A DNA stretch of 64,000 nt from UBA12087 sp964370815. Its GTDB lineage: Bacteria > Chloroflexota > Anaerolineae > Anaerolineales > Villigracilaceae. The notes below the pieces were generated by a model that saw nothing but the letters and a program-made list of their open reading frames with translations, had not been told where the DNA came from and made no database searches. Numbering within the stretch: position 1 is the first letter of the stretch; the number at the start of each line of letters is the position of its first letter. The stretch spans positions 1 through 64,000 of the forward strand of contig CAYJKQ010000002.1 in the NCBI GenBank assembly GCA_964370815.1. Direction: 5' to 3'. A program made the translations under genes and the position numbers. This document shows, piece after piece, positions 49,815-59,352 of this stretch.

Positions 49815-51170
49815 ATGACTGCTGAGAAATCCGAGTTTGTGACCAGTACCAAGACCCGTATGATGTACTCCCTCGTCAGCCTGGGAGTTGCAACGCTGGC
49901 TGAAGCGATAGCAGGTGTGGTCGCCTTTTACATCGTGGATATTAAAAACCTTCCCGTGACCTGGTATTCCACTTTCTGGTTCTTTTACACGATCTACAAC
50001 GCCCTCAACAACCCGGCATTGGGGTATCTCTCCGATCGTACCCGTTCCCGCTGGGGACGGCGAATTCCTTATGTGCTGTTTGGCGGTTTGCCATATGCAG
50101 TCGCATTTGCTCTCATCTTTACCGCCCCATTCGATGGCAAAGACAACCCGGTCGCCCTGCTGGTTTACTTCGGTACAATGATCATCATTTGGGAAGGACT
50201 GTATACAGCGATTGCTACAGGATATTATGGTCTACTGCCCGAAATGTTCGGAAATTACCGTGAACGAACGGATGTGGCAGCCAAGATGAACATCTTCCAG
50301 ACCATCGCTCTTGTGCTGGGGGCAGCTTTGCCACCACTGCTCTCAAGCATGCTCGGCTGGTCTGGTATGGCAATCATTCTTTCGGTAGTCTCAGTCATTG
50401 CCATATATATTGGCTCCCCTTTCCTGTTCGAACAAAAGAACTTAAAAACCGATACCAGTTTTCCCTTCAAGCTAGCTCTGAAAGCTACGTTTCTCAACCG
50501 CAGTTATCTCACCGCGGCAGGGGCTCAATCCATGCGCTTCTTCGCCACCGGTACTCTCCAGGTAGGCATCCTCTTCTACCTGAAATACAGTCTGAAAGTT
50601 GACGAAGGCCTGGCAACCGCCATTCTCGGTATCGCCTTTCTGGTAGCCATGCTGACCCTGTACCCCTGGCGTAACTGGGTCGCCAACAAACTCGACAGCC
50701 GTCGAACCCTGATGCTTGCCAACGCGGTCATGATCCTTGGCATCGTCCCGATGGGTTTTTCGCCCAACATCACCTTCACCTATGCTGCTGCCATTGTGCT
50801 TGGAATAGGCCTGGGCGGATTGGTGCTGATCGGGGATGTCATCATGACCGAAGTGGTAGATGAAGATGAGATCAAAACTGGTCATCAACGGGCGGGGATG
50901 TATTTTGGGATGAGCGGTTTTCTCATCACCCTGAGCGGGTTGTTGGTCTCGAGCGCTTTTGGATTGATCATGCCAGCATTCGGTTATGATACCGTGCTTG
51001 AAGTTCAGCCTGCCACGGTCGACCTGGGTTTTCGCATTTTCCTGACCGTTCCCACGACCATCGGGTTCCTGCTGGCGATCTACCTGCTCTGGTTGTACCC
51101 CTTACATGGGAAGCGGTTGGTGGATATCCATGATGCCTTGGAGAAAAAAAGAGAAGGTAAAACCGTATAG
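49815..51170 (+). CDS. GPH-family sugar:cation symporter
   Basis: A 451-residue MFS-type transporter of the glycoside-pentoside-hexuronide group (MelB relatives) with about 12 helices. The loop 2-3 signature GYLSDRTRSRWGRRIPYVLFG (given in part; about residues 72-90) is diagnostic. It likely imports a sugar or glycoside with sodium or protons. The ATG has AGGAGA five bases upstream. Second GPH transporter in the cluster at 56478. Confidence 0.9.
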   Translation: MTAEKSEFVTSTKTRMMYSLVSLGVATLAEAIAGVVAFYIVDIKNLPVTWYSTFWFFYTIYNALNNPALGYLSDRTRSRWGRRIPYVLFGGLPYAVAFALIFTAPFDGKDNPVALLVYFGTMIIIWEGLYTAIATGYYGLLPEMFGNYRERTDVAAKMNIFQTIALVLGAALPPLLSSMLGWSGMAIILSVVSVIAIYIGSPFLFEQKNLKTDTSFPFKLALKATFLNRSYLTAAGAQSMRFFATGTLQVGILFYLKYSLKVDEGLATAILGIAFLVAMLTLYPWRNWVANKLDSRRTLMLANAVMILGIVPMGFSPNITFTYAAAIVLGIGLGGLVLIGDVIMTEVVDEDEIKTGHQRAGMYFGMSGFLITLSGLLVSSAFGLIMPAFGYDTVLEVQPATVDLGFRIFLTVPTTIGFLLAIYLLWLYPLHGKRLVDIHDALEKKREGKTV

Positions 51171-51192
51171 AAATCCTTCCCGAAAGGTAACG

Positions 51193-52173
51193 ATGGCAAG
51201 ACAATTCTTTCTCGGAATAGATGTCGGTTCATCCAAAACCCAAGCCCTGATCGCTGATGAAAGAGGCAAGTGCGTAGGATTTGGAAGAAGCAGGGGAGGC
51301 AACCACCAGACTGCCGGTTATGATGGCCTGACGGAGGTGTTGAAGCAGTCCTTTGAGCAAGCCTGCTCATTGGCGGATATCACCCCAGATCAGATCGCTG
51401 GAGCCGGTTTCGGTATAGCCGGATATGACTTCCCAAGCGACCGGGCAGCACACCTATATACTATTTCCAACCTTGGATTAACTTGCCCGCTTGAAGTGGT
51501 AAACGATGGGGTAAACGGACTGCTGGCAGGTACAACGCATGGTATCGGCGTCAACATCACTGCTGGATCGGGTGTCAACTGCTGTGGACTTGGTCCGAAC
51601 GGCGAACAGGGACGCATCGTGGGCAATGGGACATCATTTGGAGAATTCGGTGGTGGCTATGAGATCATCTGGAAAGGTCTGCATATGGTCAACTATGCCT
51701 GGATCAAGCGCATTCCACCCACTGCCCTGACCGCCATCTATCTCGAAGCGACAGATGCAAAAGATGAACTTGATCTGATGGAGGGTCTCTCCAACCAGCA
51801 ATACCATCTATTCCCAACTATCGCCATCCAGATCTTTGAAGCCGCACTGGCAGGAGATACTGCCGCGGGTGAAGTTATTCACTGGGCAGGTGAGGAATTA
51901 GGCTGGCTATCCGTGGCAGTCGCACGACAGATCGGAATGGAGAAGGAGGAGGTCGAGATCGTCCAATCGGGTGGCATCTTCGAAGGAGGTGTATTGATCA
52001 GCGAACCCATGTGCCAGATCATCCTCCGTCATATTCCCAAAGCCCGTATCTCCCGCCTGGACGGACCACCAGTGGTCGGCTCAGTTTTGCTGGGAATGAA
52101 AATGGCAGGATTGGATGGAAGCCCAATCCGTAGAGAGCTCATCCAGGGAGCAAAGGAACTGGTATCGGGTTGA
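51193..52173 (+). CDS. BadF/BadG-type sugar kinase (N-acetylglucosamine kinase-like)
   Basis: A 326-residue ASKHA-fold ATPase. Phosphate-1 FFLGIDVGSSKTQALIADE (about 5-23), phosphate-2 GVNITAGSGVNC (about 117-128) and the IVGNGTSFGEFGGGYEI segment (about 138-154) match the BadF/BcrA/GlcNAc kinase group; the single-gene setting with sugar enzymes points to a GlcNAc- or glucosamine-type kinase, not benzoyl-CoA reductase activation. The longer frame from 51106 lies inside the GPH gene; the ATG at 51193 has AAGG five bases before. Confidence 0.85.
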   Translation: MARQFFLGIDVGSSKTQALIADERGKCVGFGRSRGGNHQTAGYDGLTEVLKQSFEQACSLADITPDQIAGAGFGIAGYDFPSDRAAHLYTISNLGLTCPLEVVNDGVNGLLAGTTHGIGVNITAGSGVNCCGLGPNGEQGRIVGNGTSFGEFGGGYEIIWKGLHMVNYAWIKRIPPTALTAIYLEATDAKDELDLMEGLSNQQYHLFPTIAIQIFEAALAGDTAAGEVIHWAGEELGWLSVAVARQIGMEKEEVEIVQSGGIFEGGVLISEPMCQIILRHIPKARISRLDGPPVVGSVLLGMKMAGLDGSPIRRELIQGAKELVSG

Positions 52174-52218
52174 AATTATTAGGATAAGTTTAAGAACTAC
52201 ATTATATTGGAGGTGCTA

Positions 52219-53481
52219 ATGTCTGAACTTGCGATCCTAGGCGGCCCTAAGACCCGCATCGAACCCTACCCCGCGTGGCCAGTTTGGGACCAGCGTGATA
52301 TCGAAGCTGTGACCGAAGTAGTCAGGTCCGGTCGCTGGGGTGGGTATCCCTACCCCGGTCCAAAAACAACTGAATTGGCCAGGAAATTCGCAGAACTACA
52401 GGGTGGCGGACACGCTGTAGTAATGGCAAATGGTACGGTCACCATGGAGGTAGCCCTGCGCGCAGCTGGAATCGGTTGGGGAGATGAGGTCATCGTTCCA
52501 GCCTGCACATTCCAGGCAACCGCGGCTGCACCCATGAATGCAGGTGCCATCCCGGTCATCGTGGATATTGACCCGAATAATTATTGTATGGATCCGAAAG
52601 CAGTTGCCAGAGCCATAACTCCCAGGACCCGAGCCATTATCCCGGTCCACCTGGCCTCGAATATGACCGACATGGATGCCATTATGAAATTGGCTGAAAG
52701 ACACGATCTGGTGGTGATCGAGGATTGCGCCCACGCCCATGGCGCAAAATGGAACGGGCGCGGTGCTGGAACGATCGGTGACTTTGGTTCCTTCTCCTTG
52801 CAATCTTCCAAAACACTCACAACTGGAGAAGGCGGCATCCTGCTGTGCCGAAGTGAAAACATGGCTCGCAGGGCGATGGCGATCATTGATTGCGGACGCG
52901 GTCACGAAGGAGAGGGCGGTACTGAGGCGGGACTTTCCCCCGTTATGGGTGGTAACTTCCGATTAAGTGAACTGCAAGCCGCACTGGCGCTGGTGGGAAT
53001 TGAACGTTTCCCAGCCCAGGCAAAAGAGCGCGAGCAAATGGCAGCATACATGGATGAAGCCCTGTCCGAGGTGCCTGGTGTACGAGTTCTGCGACGCGAC
53101 CCGCGTCACACCACCCGTTCCTTTTACCAATATACCTTTTCAATTGATCCAGCCATCTTTGGGGTGGAGCACGATGTTCTGTGTGCTGCTCTGGAAGCAG
53201 AAGGGGTGATGGCAGAGGTTGGATACCAAGCCATGCATCATTATGACCTCTTCCAGCCTGACAATTCAAAACTTGCTGTACCAAGTGCCTTTCCAGAGTG
53301 TTTTAATTTTAAGGAAATGAGCTTCCCGGAGGCTGAACGAGCCTGTGAGCATGAAGCTGTAACATTGGACGAATCCACTTTTCGAGCAGGTCCGGAAGGT
53401 GTTGACGATGTCATCTCCGCCCTCAAGAAGATCCAGAAAAATGCTACTGAGTTGGCTGAAGCTTTCCGCCAGAATATGTAA
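52219..53481 (+). CDS. DegT/DnrJ/EryC1/StrS-family aminotransferase
   Basis: A 420-residue PLP-dependent aminotransferase of the sugar/cyclitol group. It has the usual LAILGGPKTRIEPYPAWP start, a GRWGGYPYPGPKTTEL segment, VIEDCAHAHGAKWNG (about 165-179, Asp and His) and the PLP Lys in GSFSLQSSKTLTTGEGG (about 189-205). It aminates keto-sugars or cyclitols, or runs in reverse to deaminate. In catabolism it could convert an amino sugar or inosamine to a keto compound. The ATG at 52219 has GGAGG five bases before; the TTG at 52207 is part of that site. Confidence 0.92.
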   Translation: MSELAILGGPKTRIEPYPAWPVWDQRDIEAVTEVVRSGRWGGYPYPGPKTTELARKFAELQGGGHAVVMANGTVTMEVALRAAGIGWGDEVIVPACTFQATAAAPMNAGAIPVIVDIDPNNYCMDPKAVARAITPRTRAIIPVHLASNMTDMDAIMKLAERHDLVVIEDCAHAHGAKWNGRGAGTIGDFGSFSLQSSKTLTTGEGGILLCRSENMARRAMAIIDCGRGHEGEGGTEAGLSPVMGGNFRLSELQAALALVGIERFPAQAKEREQMAAYMDEALSEVPGVRVLRRDPRHTTRSFYQYTFSIDPAIFGVEHDVLCAALEAEGVMAEVGYQAMHHYDLFQPDNSKLAVPSAFPECFNFKEMSFPEAERACEHEAVTLDESTFRAGPEGVDDVISALKKIQKNATELAEAFRQNM

Positions 53482-53565
53482 TAAGAGATTAAAAGGATAT
53501 TGATTTCCACCGGAATTTTCCGTGATCAATTCAAGTGACCTATATCAGCAACAAATGAGGTGTTC

Positions 53566-54921
53566 ATGCAATCTGCTTTGATTATCAGTCCACACGCCGA
53601 TGATGCGGCGGCTTTTTGCGGAGGTACCATCGCAAATTTCACTGACCAGGGATGGAAAGTCATCCTGGTGCGAGTCACCAATGACAGTAAAGATTCGATT
53701 GGTTTAACCATCGAAGAAACCATCCGAAAGAACACCGACGAACTTCATGAATCCGCCCGCATTCTTGGGATAAAGGAGATCGTTGAGTTGGGCTTCGAAA
53801 CAGATATGCTGGCGGACATCCCGCTTGGAAGCCTGCGTGAGCGGATCGTTTATCTGTTCCGCAAGTACCAACCTTATGCCGTCTTCAGCTTTGATCCGGA
53901 CGGGTTGTACGAGAACAATCAGGACCATGTGCGAGTGGCACAGGCGGTGGACGAAGCCTTGTGGGTATCCTGCTTTGACAAGCACTACCCTGAACATTTC
54001 AAGGAAGGATTAAAACCATTTTCGGTATGCGAACGTTGGTATTTTGCCCGTCAGCTACCAAACGTGACCCACGTGGAAGAAATTTCAAACACAATCGAGC
54101 GCAAGATCCTGGCTGTCTGCGCCCACCGGGAGATGATGCGCAATACCATCAACCAATCCCGCTTGCAACTTGCCACCTGGGGGAAACAGGTACCCTGGCT
54201 GGATAAATCCATTGAGGGCGACCTGCGTCCACTACTGGGAATGTTCATGCAGGAACAGGCTAAAGCTGTGGCGATCGAAGCTGGGTGGGACAGTGAGACC
54301 TGCCTGGGCGAGTCCTTCCGTATGGTGCGTTTCGGAGATATGGAGCCACTCTTCCAAATGATGGCTGAACCCCTGCCTGGTGTAGAACAGACCTCCCCAG
54401 AACGCAAGGAATTTGATCAGGAACATACCTCTCCCTGGGATGCTGAACAACTTGAGCAGATCATACCTTCTGATTTCCAAACCCATATCCGCCTGATGGG
54501 TCACCATCACCTGTGCGCTGGAGCGTTCGATGCCCTCATTGATCAACCCACCTTCCGCCTGGGATATGCCAATCTGGTAGATAAGCTCAAACCGGATGAA
54601 AACCTGAAGGTGGAGAGCATTTACGGTTATGACGTTTTCTGCTACCAGTGTGGTTACTGGTCAGAGGAGGAAGGTCGTTGTTCGACCGGCTGGAAGAACA
54701 AGATCAGCAAGGATGCTGCCGTTCTAAAACTTCTGGGACTCAAACCCGGGGATGTGAACAGCCTGGAAGACTTGCAGCGTAGGCTGGCTGAGAAGGTGCC
54801 TTACAAACAACTGGAATTTTTCTGCGGTCCAGGTCAATGGAAATGTGAGTTTTATGCCCAGGGTGTCTGCCAGAATTCTTATGCTGCCCTACGGGAAAAG
54901 TATGGAATACCATCCAAATAG
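53566..54921 (+). CDS. PIG-L deacetylase fused to a DUF1284-like Cys-rich domain
   Basis: A 451-residue two-domain protein. The N-terminal PIG-L part (about 1-290) has the zinc motif SPHADDAAAFCGG (about 8-20) and NNQDHVRVAQ (about 120-129). The C-terminal part (about 305-451) begins HIRLMGHHHLCAGAF and contains CYQC (CxxC), then Cys after 9 residues, D-x2-VLKLLGLKPGD, and later CGPGQWKC and GVC. This pattern matches my memory of DUF1284, an uncharacterised iron-sulfur-type domain, so the protein may bind a metal or Fe-S cluster there. Fusion with PIG-L is unusual. The ATG at 53566 has GAGG five bases before; a GTG two codons earlier is less likely. Confidence 0.75.
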   Translation: MQSALIISPHADDAAAFCGGTIANFTDQGWKVILVRVTNDSKDSIGLTIEETIRKNTDELHESARILGIKEIVELGFETDMLADIPLGSLRERIVYLFRKYQPYAVFSFDPDGLYENNQDHVRVAQAVDEALWVSCFDKHYPEHFKEGLKPFSVCERWYFARQLPNVTHVEEISNTIERKILAVCAHREMMRNTINQSRLQLATWGKQVPWLDKSIEGDLRPLLGMFMQEQAKAVAIEAGWDSETCLGESFRMVRFGDMEPLFQMMAEPLPGVEQTSPERKEFDQEHTSPWDAEQLEQIIPSDFQTHIRLMGHHHLCAGAFDALIDQPTFRLGYANLVDKLKPDENLKVESIYGYDVFCYQCGYWSEEEGRCSTGWKNKISKDAAVLKLLGLKPGDVNSLEDLQRRLAEKVPYKQLEFFCGPGQWKCEFYAQGVCQNSYAALREKYGIPSK

Positions 54922-54985
54922 CATTCTTCCTGATTACTATCAACAAGGAGTATCATCTCAATTATACGGGGGAAAGTAAGGATAT

Positions 54986-55008
54986 GAAAGCGAGCGATGC
55001 TCGCTTTC
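54986..55008 (+). promoter_or_regulatory. Perfect hairpin in the leader of the MFS gene
   Basis: A 10-bp stem gaaagcgagc / gctcgctttc with loop gat and no T-run, so a processing or stability hairpin is more likely than a terminator. Its centre (gcgagcgatgctcgc) resembles the core of the modular repeats near the left edge. Confidence 0.55.
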
Positions 55009-55056
55009 AAACACCTACACCCCACTTTTTTGAGAAGTTACAACAAGGAGGTCTCA

Positions 55057-56385
55057 ATGGTTGAAAATGTGAATGTCAAGGAAAGGTCATCCCGCAGCTG
55101 GCGGGCTCGAGTATTAGTAGCACTTGGTTTTGGTTTCTTCATCGACTCAGCCGAAGATGTGGCTTTGCCCATGCTCTGGCCGGCAGTGCGCACCGCATTG
55201 GGTTTGTCGTATTCCCAATTGAGTTATATCGACAGCATCCGGGTCATCTTCCAAACCTTTAGTGGTCCTTTCTGGGGTATGCTGGCAGACCGCTACAACC
55301 GCAAGTGGATCCTTGTGATTGGGACGGGTATGTGGGGTCTATGGACTTCAGTTTGTGGTTTTGCCACGGACTACTGGCAGTTGCTTATCGTGCGAGTGAT
55401 CGCCTGCATCGGGTTAGGCTGTCTATACCCTGCTGCATTCAGCATGCTGGCTGATTCCTTTGGACCCAAACAGCGCGGTCGCGCCATGGGCACTATCAGC
55501 GCTATCGGTATGTTTGGTATCGTGGCAGGTGCCCTCGCCTTCGGGGAAATCATCGGTATTTCAGAGGATGGTTGGAGGATCGGTTTTATTGGTTTGGGAT
55601 TAACCAGTGCATTGAGCGGACTGGTAATCGCGGTATTGGTGAAGGAACCCGTTCGAGGTGCCTCCGAGCCTGAATTGGAATCAATCATCACCGAAGATTC
55701 TGCTGCACGCTTCCGTTTTCAGTTGAAGGATGTCAAGGAGATTCTCAAGGTCAAGACTGTTTTGGTTAACTTCCTACAGGGAATCTTCATGCTGACCACC
55801 ATCAATGCCCTGGCAACTTTTTATGTCACCTGGTTGGTGGATGACCGCGGTTTTTCAGAAGGGGATGCCCCGTTGTTCTTCGGTGGTGTGGTGATCTCCC
55901 TTGCTCTTGGCAACCTGGCTGGCGGAATCGTAGGTGATTGGGCTTACAATCGCTGGCCAAAGTATGGCCGGGCTGCTGTATCCCAAGTTTCCATAGCCAT
56001 TGCCTTGCCAGCCATGTGGTTCCTTTTTACCCGGGCGACCACCGCTCCAGCCATCGTGATCTGTTCAGTCATCGCTGGCTTCTTCCTCGACTGGACCCGG
56101 CGGGGTGCCATGCAACCGATGGTGCAGAGCGCGGTACGTCCCGAATTGCGCAGTACCGCCATGGCACTGACGGAATTCGTTAACGGGGCTTTTGCCTCAG
56201 TGGTAATCATTTTGTTTGGGAAATACGCCGACCAGGTTGGCCTATCCCGTACCCTGTTTGTCCTGACCTGTGGTTTTTGGGCAATCGCATTCCTTGTCAC
56301 TCCATTGTATTACCTGGTATACCCGAAGGACGCTGCCAAGTTGCATGACCAGATGCAGGAGCGCCGCAATCTCATCACCGGTTAG
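55057..56385 (+). CDS. MFS transporter
   Basis: A 442-residue major facilitator protein with about 12 helices. FFIDSAEDVALPMLWPAV is in helix 1 and MLADRYNRKWILVIGTG the loop 2-3 signature. It resembles the sugar-acid/organic-anion part of the family more than the GPH group; the substrate is probably a product or precursor handled by the cluster. ATG 55057 has a strong AAGGAGG; the longer frame to 54997 runs into a hairpin. Confidence 0.88.
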   Translation: MVENVNVKERSSRSWRARVLVALGFGFFIDSAEDVALPMLWPAVRTALGLSYSQLSYIDSIRVIFQTFSGPFWGMLADRYNRKWILVIGTGMWGLWTSVCGFATDYWQLLIVRVIACIGLGCLYPAAFSMLADSFGPKQRGRAMGTISAIGMFGIVAGALAFGEIIGISEDGWRIGFIGLGLTSALSGLVIAVLVKEPVRGASEPELESIITEDSAARFRFQLKDVKEILKVKTVLVNFLQGIFMLTTINALATFYVTWLVDDRGFSEGDAPLFFGGVVISLALGNLAGGIVGDWAYNRWPKYGRAAVSQVSIAIALPAMWFLFTRATTAPAIVICSVIAGFFLDWTRRGAMQPMVQSAVRPELRSTAMALTEFVNGAFASVVIILFGKYADQVGLSRTLFVLTCGFWAIAFLVTPLYYLVYPKDAAKLHDQMQERRNLITG

Positions 56386-56477
56386 ACCAACCATTTTCGA
56401 AAATTATTTGGATCAAGAACTCCAATCACGCCTACCAAGATCATTCAACTTGGATATCTAAAGTAAAAGGAGAAAAC

Positions 56478-57809
56478 ATGTTAACTGCCTCCCCCGCTAA
56501 AATCCCCTTCTGGCGCGTGGCACTATATTCCAGTGCATCTGCAGGATTGAACATCCTTGGAATTACCATCAGCACCTGGTTGCTGTATTTCTATGCACCA
56601 CCGCCTGATTCCGGACGCACCAGCTACCTACCTGCGGTGACAATGGGTATCCTGCTGCTGGTCGCCACTTTTTGGGATGCTGCCATTGATCCGTTCATCG
56701 GTCATTATTCCGACACGCTGCGCTCCCGATGGGGACGGCGCAGACCCTTCCTGATCTTTGCCGCACCGTTCATCCTGCTGGGAGCTATTCTGCTTTGGAC
56801 ACCTCCCAGCTCAACCAACTACACCCTGAATGGCATCTACTTCATGGTCGTAATCCTCGTTTATCATACAAGCTACAGCCTAGTGGGAATCCCTTACGAC
56901 GCCAGCCTTCCTGAAATGGCTCCCGAGACACATGCCCGACTCGGTTTGAGCTATTGGAAGGGTTTCTTCGGAATTGTCGGTGTGCTGATCGGTTCGCTGG
57001 TGGCAGCCCCGCTGTTTGGTACGATCGGACCGGTCGCCATGGGCGCAGTGGTCGGTGGAGTAGGCGTCGTCACCATCTACATCACCTTGCTCGGATTGCG
57101 CGAGACCGATCGCCCCATTGGCGAACCGATGAGCGCAATGCAGGGTATCAAAGCCACACTCCAGAATAAGCAATTCTTAATTTTGTTCTTTTCCACACTT
57201 TCCATCCACATAGCCTACCAGATGGTCCTTGCAAATTTCCCCTATTTCGTAACCCTTGTCCTCCGTCAAACTGAAGGAGACGTGGGGATCTACCAGGGCG
57301 TCCTGATCATCTTCATCGCCCTGACAGGACCCATCTGGACCTGGTTCAACCGCAAGGTCAGCCAGCGGAAATTACTTAATGTCAGCATGCTTCTGCTGGG
57401 AATCATCTTCCTGTTTGGATTCCTAGTCAGCACAGTGCCAGGTATTCCCGTTTCCTTCCAGGCCTATATCTTTGTGGCTTTGGTCGGGGCAGCTCTGGGT
57501 GGTTACCTGATCCTGATCTATGCCATGATGGGTAATGTTGTGGATTATGACGAATTGTTGACGAAACGCCGGCGCGAAGCGATCTACTATGGGACTTTTT
57601 CCTTCTCCATTGGCCTGGGAACAGCGGTTGGAACCCTAATCCTTCCACTGCTCCTGGAGAATTTTGGCTATACACAAGCCAATCCACTCGGTGTCCGGCT
57701 GGCTTTCCCGGTCATGGCAGTCTTTATATTTGTGGGTTACTTCATCTTCCAGAAATATCGCATCGGCGATACTATCGAAGAGACCCGCAGAAACCTGAAC
57801 CTGGAGTAA
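56478..57809 (+). CDS. GPH-family sugar:cation symporter
   Basis: A 443-residue transporter of the MelB-like group with about 12 helices. The signature is GHYSDTLRSRWGRRRPFLIF (about 73-92), and GIPYDASLPEMAPETHAR follows (about 134-151). It is a diverged relative of the product at 49815, so the cluster may import two related substrates or one across steps. The ATG has AGGAGA five bases upstream. Confidence 0.9.
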   Translation: MLTASPAKIPFWRVALYSSASAGLNILGITISTWLLYFYAPPPDSGRTSYLPAVTMGILLLVATFWDAAIDPFIGHYSDTLRSRWGRRRPFLIFAAPFILLGAILLWTPPSSTNYTLNGIYFMVVILVYHTSYSLVGIPYDASLPEMAPETHARLGLSYWKGFFGIVGVLIGSLVAAPLFGTIGPVAMGAVVGGVGVVTIYITLLGLRETDRPIGEPMSAMQGIKATLQNKQFLILFFSTLSIHIAYQMVLANFPYFVTLVLRQTEGDVGIYQGVLIIFIALTGPIWTWFNRKVSQRKLLNVSMLLLGIIFLFGFLVSTVPGIPVSFQAYIFVALVGAALGGYLILIYAMMGNVVDYDELLTKRRREAIYYGTFSFSIGLGTAVGTLILPLLLENFGYTQANPLGVRLAFPVMAVFIFVGYFIFQKYRIGDTIEETRRNLNLE

Positions 57810-57822
57810 AAAAGAGGTTGGC

Positions 57823-59133
57823 ATGTCTGATAAACCCGTATTGCGTGCAGGTGTTGCCCGGCGAATCATCACCCCTCCAAAGGATATTTTCCTGATCGGT
57901 TATGGTGACCGCACAAAAGGGAATAGCGGTGTTCATGACGACCTGACCGCCACTGCCCTGGTCATTGAGTCTGGAACAACACGGATCTCCATCGTCGCAT
58001 TGGACATTCTGACCATCAATGAATTTGTGGTGGATCGGGTGCGAACCCGCCTGGCTCCATTAGAAGTGCTGCTGTGCTGCTCACACACCCACTCCGGTCC
58101 AATCGCCTATGCCGGTGAAGGTTCCTTTGGCAAGAACCGGTTGTATATCAACAGTCTGGTTGAGAACATAACTGCTGCCGTTCTGGAGGCTGATTCCAGG
58201 TTGACCCCGGTGCGGTTGGAATACGGGAGCGCGACAGCCGGCATCGCCATTAACCGCCGGGAAAAGATGCCTGATGGGCATATGGAGATCGGGCGGAATC
58301 CGGAGGGTATTGTAGACCGCTCGTTGCAGGTGGTGAAGGTCCTGAATGGGTCCGGAAAACTGCTGGCAACCCTGGTCAATTTTGCCTGCCACGGAACAGT
58401 GCTCGGTCCAGATAACCTGCTTGTCTCGGCGGACTGGATCGGTGCCATGCGCAACACGGCGGAAGCTGAACTGGGCGGTTTTGTGCTGTTCCTGCAGGGA
58501 GCAACTGCCAATCTCAACCCGGACATGTACTGGGAGGATGAGCACGCTTTCGAGATGGTTGCAGAACAAGGCAGGAGTGTGGGTGGGGCAGTGGTACAAG
58601 CCGCACGCAGCGGGTCTGGATCATTTGAAGACATGCCGCTACTCATCAAGCGGGAGGAGATCTGGCTACCCACCGAATCACAGGTTACCAGTCCCAAGCC
58701 ACCGAAGAATTATGCAAAGTCCTTACTGGCGATGGCAAAACTGCCTGGATGGATGGCTTTCCTGGCTGACCCGCTCCTGAACCAGCGTTACCCATGGAAG
58801 CCACGCATTGAAGCGCTTGATGGGTATTGGTCCGTTCCGATGCGTATGAATGTAATCCGGATCGGTGAACTTGCCCTTATCAGTTTTGCTGCTGAAACAT
58901 TCACTGAAATCGGTCTAGCAGTTAAGAAGGTCTCCCCTGCCAAGCACACCCTGTTCACCAGCATAACGGATGGGTGCATCAGTTATCTTCATACAGCCGA
59001 ATCTCACGCAGAAGGAGGGTATGAAGTGGATACAGCACCGCTTGCTTACCGATACCCAGGCAGGCTTAGTGTCGACTGCGAGGCAATCGTACTGGAGAGG
59101 ACGAAGTTATTATTAGGTCAGCTTTGGGAATAG
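57823..59133 (+). CDS. Neutral ceramidase-like N-acyl hydrolase without signal peptide
   Basis: A 436-residue protein of the neutral/alkaline ceramidase family. The N-terminus RAGVARRIITPPKDIFLIGY and the zinc motif CCSHTHSGP (about 86-94) are typical, as is NFACHGTVLGPDNLLVSADW (about 186-205); QGATANLNPD (about 225-234) corresponds to the nucleophile region. Secreted ceramidases start with a signal peptide; here there is none, so it is probably cytosolic and acts on a small N-acyl compound, not on membrane ceramide. Last gene of the plus-strand cluster. The expected catalytic Ser is not obvious in the segment I compared, so activity is uncertain. Confidence 0.8.
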   Translation: MSDKPVLRAGVARRIITPPKDIFLIGYGDRTKGNSGVHDDLTATALVIESGTTRISIVALDILTINEFVVDRVRTRLAPLEVLLCCSHTHSGPIAYAGEGSFGKNRLYINSLVENITAAVLEADSRLTPVRLEYGSATAGIAINRREKMPDGHMEIGRNPEGIVDRSLQVVKVLNGSGKLLATLVNFACHGTVLGPDNLLVSADWIGAMRNTAEAELGGFVLFLQGATANLNPDMYWEDEHAFEMVAEQGRSVGGAVVQAARSGSGSFEDMPLLIKREEIWLPTESQVTSPKPPKNYAKSLLAMAKLPGWMAFLADPLLNQRYPWKPRIEALDGYWSVPMRMNVIRIGELALISFAAETFTEIGLAVKKVSPAKHTLFTSITDGCISYLHTAESHAEGGYEVDTAPLAYRYPGRLSVDCEAIVLERTKLLLGQLWE

Positions 59134-59272
59134 AATTTTAAGTTCCCTTCATCTTCTTAATCTCACCGCCCCAAAAATAGTATTTAAAGGTCATTCCGAG
59201 CTTTTTTCACCTGAATTGGGGTAGCATCCGGTTTACTGAAGAATCCTCTTACTATCAGTTGTTAAAAGCATT

Positions 59273-59297
59273 CGGCACACTCCTTTTGTGTGTGCCG
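59273..59297 (-). terminator. Hairpin between the sugar cluster and tRNA-Leu
   Basis: The stem cggcacac / gtgtgccg with a 9-base loop lies downstream of tRNA-Leu on the minus strand and of the ceramidase-like gene on the plus strand. It has no long T-run, so termination is likely but not certain. Confidence 0.5.
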
Positions 59298-59352
59298 AGT
59301 GCCCCATATCTGGGTATTTTAGCTGGAATTTCCCATAAAATTCCATATTTAG

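Noticed and set aside
51106..51192. N-terminal extension of the BadF-type kinase to 51106
   Set aside because: It lies in the 3' end of the GPH transporter gene, and the ATG at 51193 has its own ribosome site just before the conserved phosphate-1 motif.
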